This document shows positions 63,558 to 64,000 of a stretch of 64,000 bases of DNA, one piece after another. The stretch is from NCBI RefSeq assembly GCF_030819275.1, contig NZ_JAUTBL010000002.1, positions 2,110,501 through 2,174,500 of the forward strand, given 5' to 3'. The notes beneath the pieces were generated by a model. It was not told the DNA's origin and did no database searches. It saw only the letters and a program-made list of their open reading frames with translations. The translations under genes and the position numbers were made by a program. Each line of letters opens with the position of its first letter. Positions within the stretch are counted from its first letter, which is position 1. Source of the stretch: Agrobacterium larrymoorei. GTDB taxonomy: Bacteria > Pseudomonadota > Alphaproteobacteria > Rhizobiales > Rhizobiaceae.

Positions 63558-64000
63558 TCAGCCGCTCTGGGACAAAGATGCGAGGCTGGTCGATGCGGTA
63601 AAGACGACGCCGGTCTCGTGATAGTCGATCGAGGCCTTGCCGTTTAGGCCAAGACCCAGCATCCTGATCAGACGGGTGCCGAAGCCTGATTTCTTGGGTG
63701 CCACGACGAGCGGTCCACCGCTTTCCGCCCAGCTGAAGTGAAAGTCGTCGCCTTCGATCCGCCACTCGATACGCACCTCACCACCGCTCGCCGATAACGC
63801 ACCATATTTGGCTGCGTTCGTCGCAAGCTCATGCACGGATAGCGCCAGCGTATTGGCGCCCTGATGAGAGAGGAGAAAGTCGGGGCCGGAGACGACGAAA
63901 CGCTTGCCCGCATCGAAAGGCTCAATGGCGCGCTCAATGACAGCCCTGATATTGGCCGACAGGAAGTCCCTGCCCCGCAGCACATCGTGAGAGCGCCCAA
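63558..64000 (-). CDS. HWE-family histidine kinase, C-terminal part
   Basis: The C-terminal ~145 residues of a sensor kinase whose beginning lies beyond the window edge. Near the edge GRSHDVLRGRDFLSANIRAVIERA matches the HWE dimerisation helix end. ALSVHELATNAAKYGALS is the HWE N-box, and SGFGTRLIRMLGLGLNGK its G-box. These kinases are abundant in rhizobia and often sense light or general stress. The sensor domain cannot be seen. Confidence 0.88.
   Translation of the reverse strand, partial: GRSHDVLRGRDFLSANIRAVIERAIEPFDAGKRFVVSGPDFLLSHQGANTLALSVHELATNAAKYGALSASGGEVRIEWRIEGDDFHFSWAESGGPLVVAPKKSGFGTRLIRMLGLGLNGKASIDYHETGVVFTASTSLASLSQSG

Noticed and set aside
1..64000. tRNA, rRNA and CRISPR arrays
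   Set aside because: I looked for tRNA-like ends, rRNA-like stretches and regularly spaced short repeats. The only recurring repeats are the dispersed A and B families, which are not regularly spaced.

Overview
The window looks like a stretch of chromosome from a member of the Rhizobiaceae, most likely Agrobacterium or a close relative. This is an inference from gene content: a choXWV choline transporter, a NolR-type regulator, BacA, a bdhA-xdh operon, an HWE-type kinase, and several families of short palindromic intergenic repeats of the kind seen in this group. Coding density is high and the sequence is GC-rich. I see no rRNA, tRNA, CRISPR array, prophage or complete insertion sequence.

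Layout. 0.1-5.5 kb: pseudoazurin, thymidine kinase, choXWV, NolR-like regulator. 5.6-16 kb: a DUF3095 cyclase-like protein, a branched-chain amino-acid binding protein, adenine deaminase, an HD-GYP protein, alpha-glucosidase, a KDG-type sugar kinase, a GT4 glycosyltransferase and an unknown DUF2026-type protein. 16-26 kb: Der GTPase, a YfgM-like TPR membrane protein, an NnrU-like protein, a polysaccharide deacetylase, BacA, methionine aminopeptidase, a luciferase-like oxidoreductase and glycerol kinase. 26-36 kb: bdhA-xdhABC, a higBA toxin-antitoxin pair, a LysR regulator, membrane urate oxidase PuuD and guanine deaminase. 36-44 kb: a chemoreceptor, RidA, a second LysR regulator, lactate dehydrogenase and a D,D-carboxypeptidase. 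44-48 kb: a minus-strand ureide block of puuE, uraD, mntA/hepT, allA, hiuH and a phosphoesterase. 48-55 kb: an FAD oxidase and MnmD, a DEAD-box helicase and a hybrid kinase. 55-64 kb: DoxX, a glutamine amidotransferase, an L,D-transpeptidase, the operon of ATP-grasp, alpha-E and transglutaminase genes, a metallo-beta-lactamase-fold protein, a methyltransferase and the C-terminal end of an HWE kinase.

The main metabolic theme is purine breakdown. Adenine and guanine deaminases, xanthine dehydrogenase with its XdhC maturation factor, PuuD, HIU hydrolase, OHCU decarboxylase, allantoinase PuuE and ureidoglycolate lyase cover most steps from adenine or guanine to glyoxylate. No gene for allantoate breakdown was recognised here, and the HIU hydrolase gene carries a one-base frameshift.

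The most unusual features are: (i) a higBA module between two in-frame copies of a 32-bp piece of the xdhC 3' end; (ii) a MNT-HEPN module inside the ureide block with a frameshifted MNT gene and an altered HEPN motif; (iii) a ~105-bp repeat family with TA ends, two copies of which supply or overlap the stop codon of the preceding gene, and a separate 354-bp MITE-like element with perfect 27-bp inverted ends that does the same; (iv) a hybrid kinase with Ser in place of the phospho-accepting His; (v) an ATP-grasp/alpha-E/transglutaminase operon that probably makes an unknown peptide-like product.
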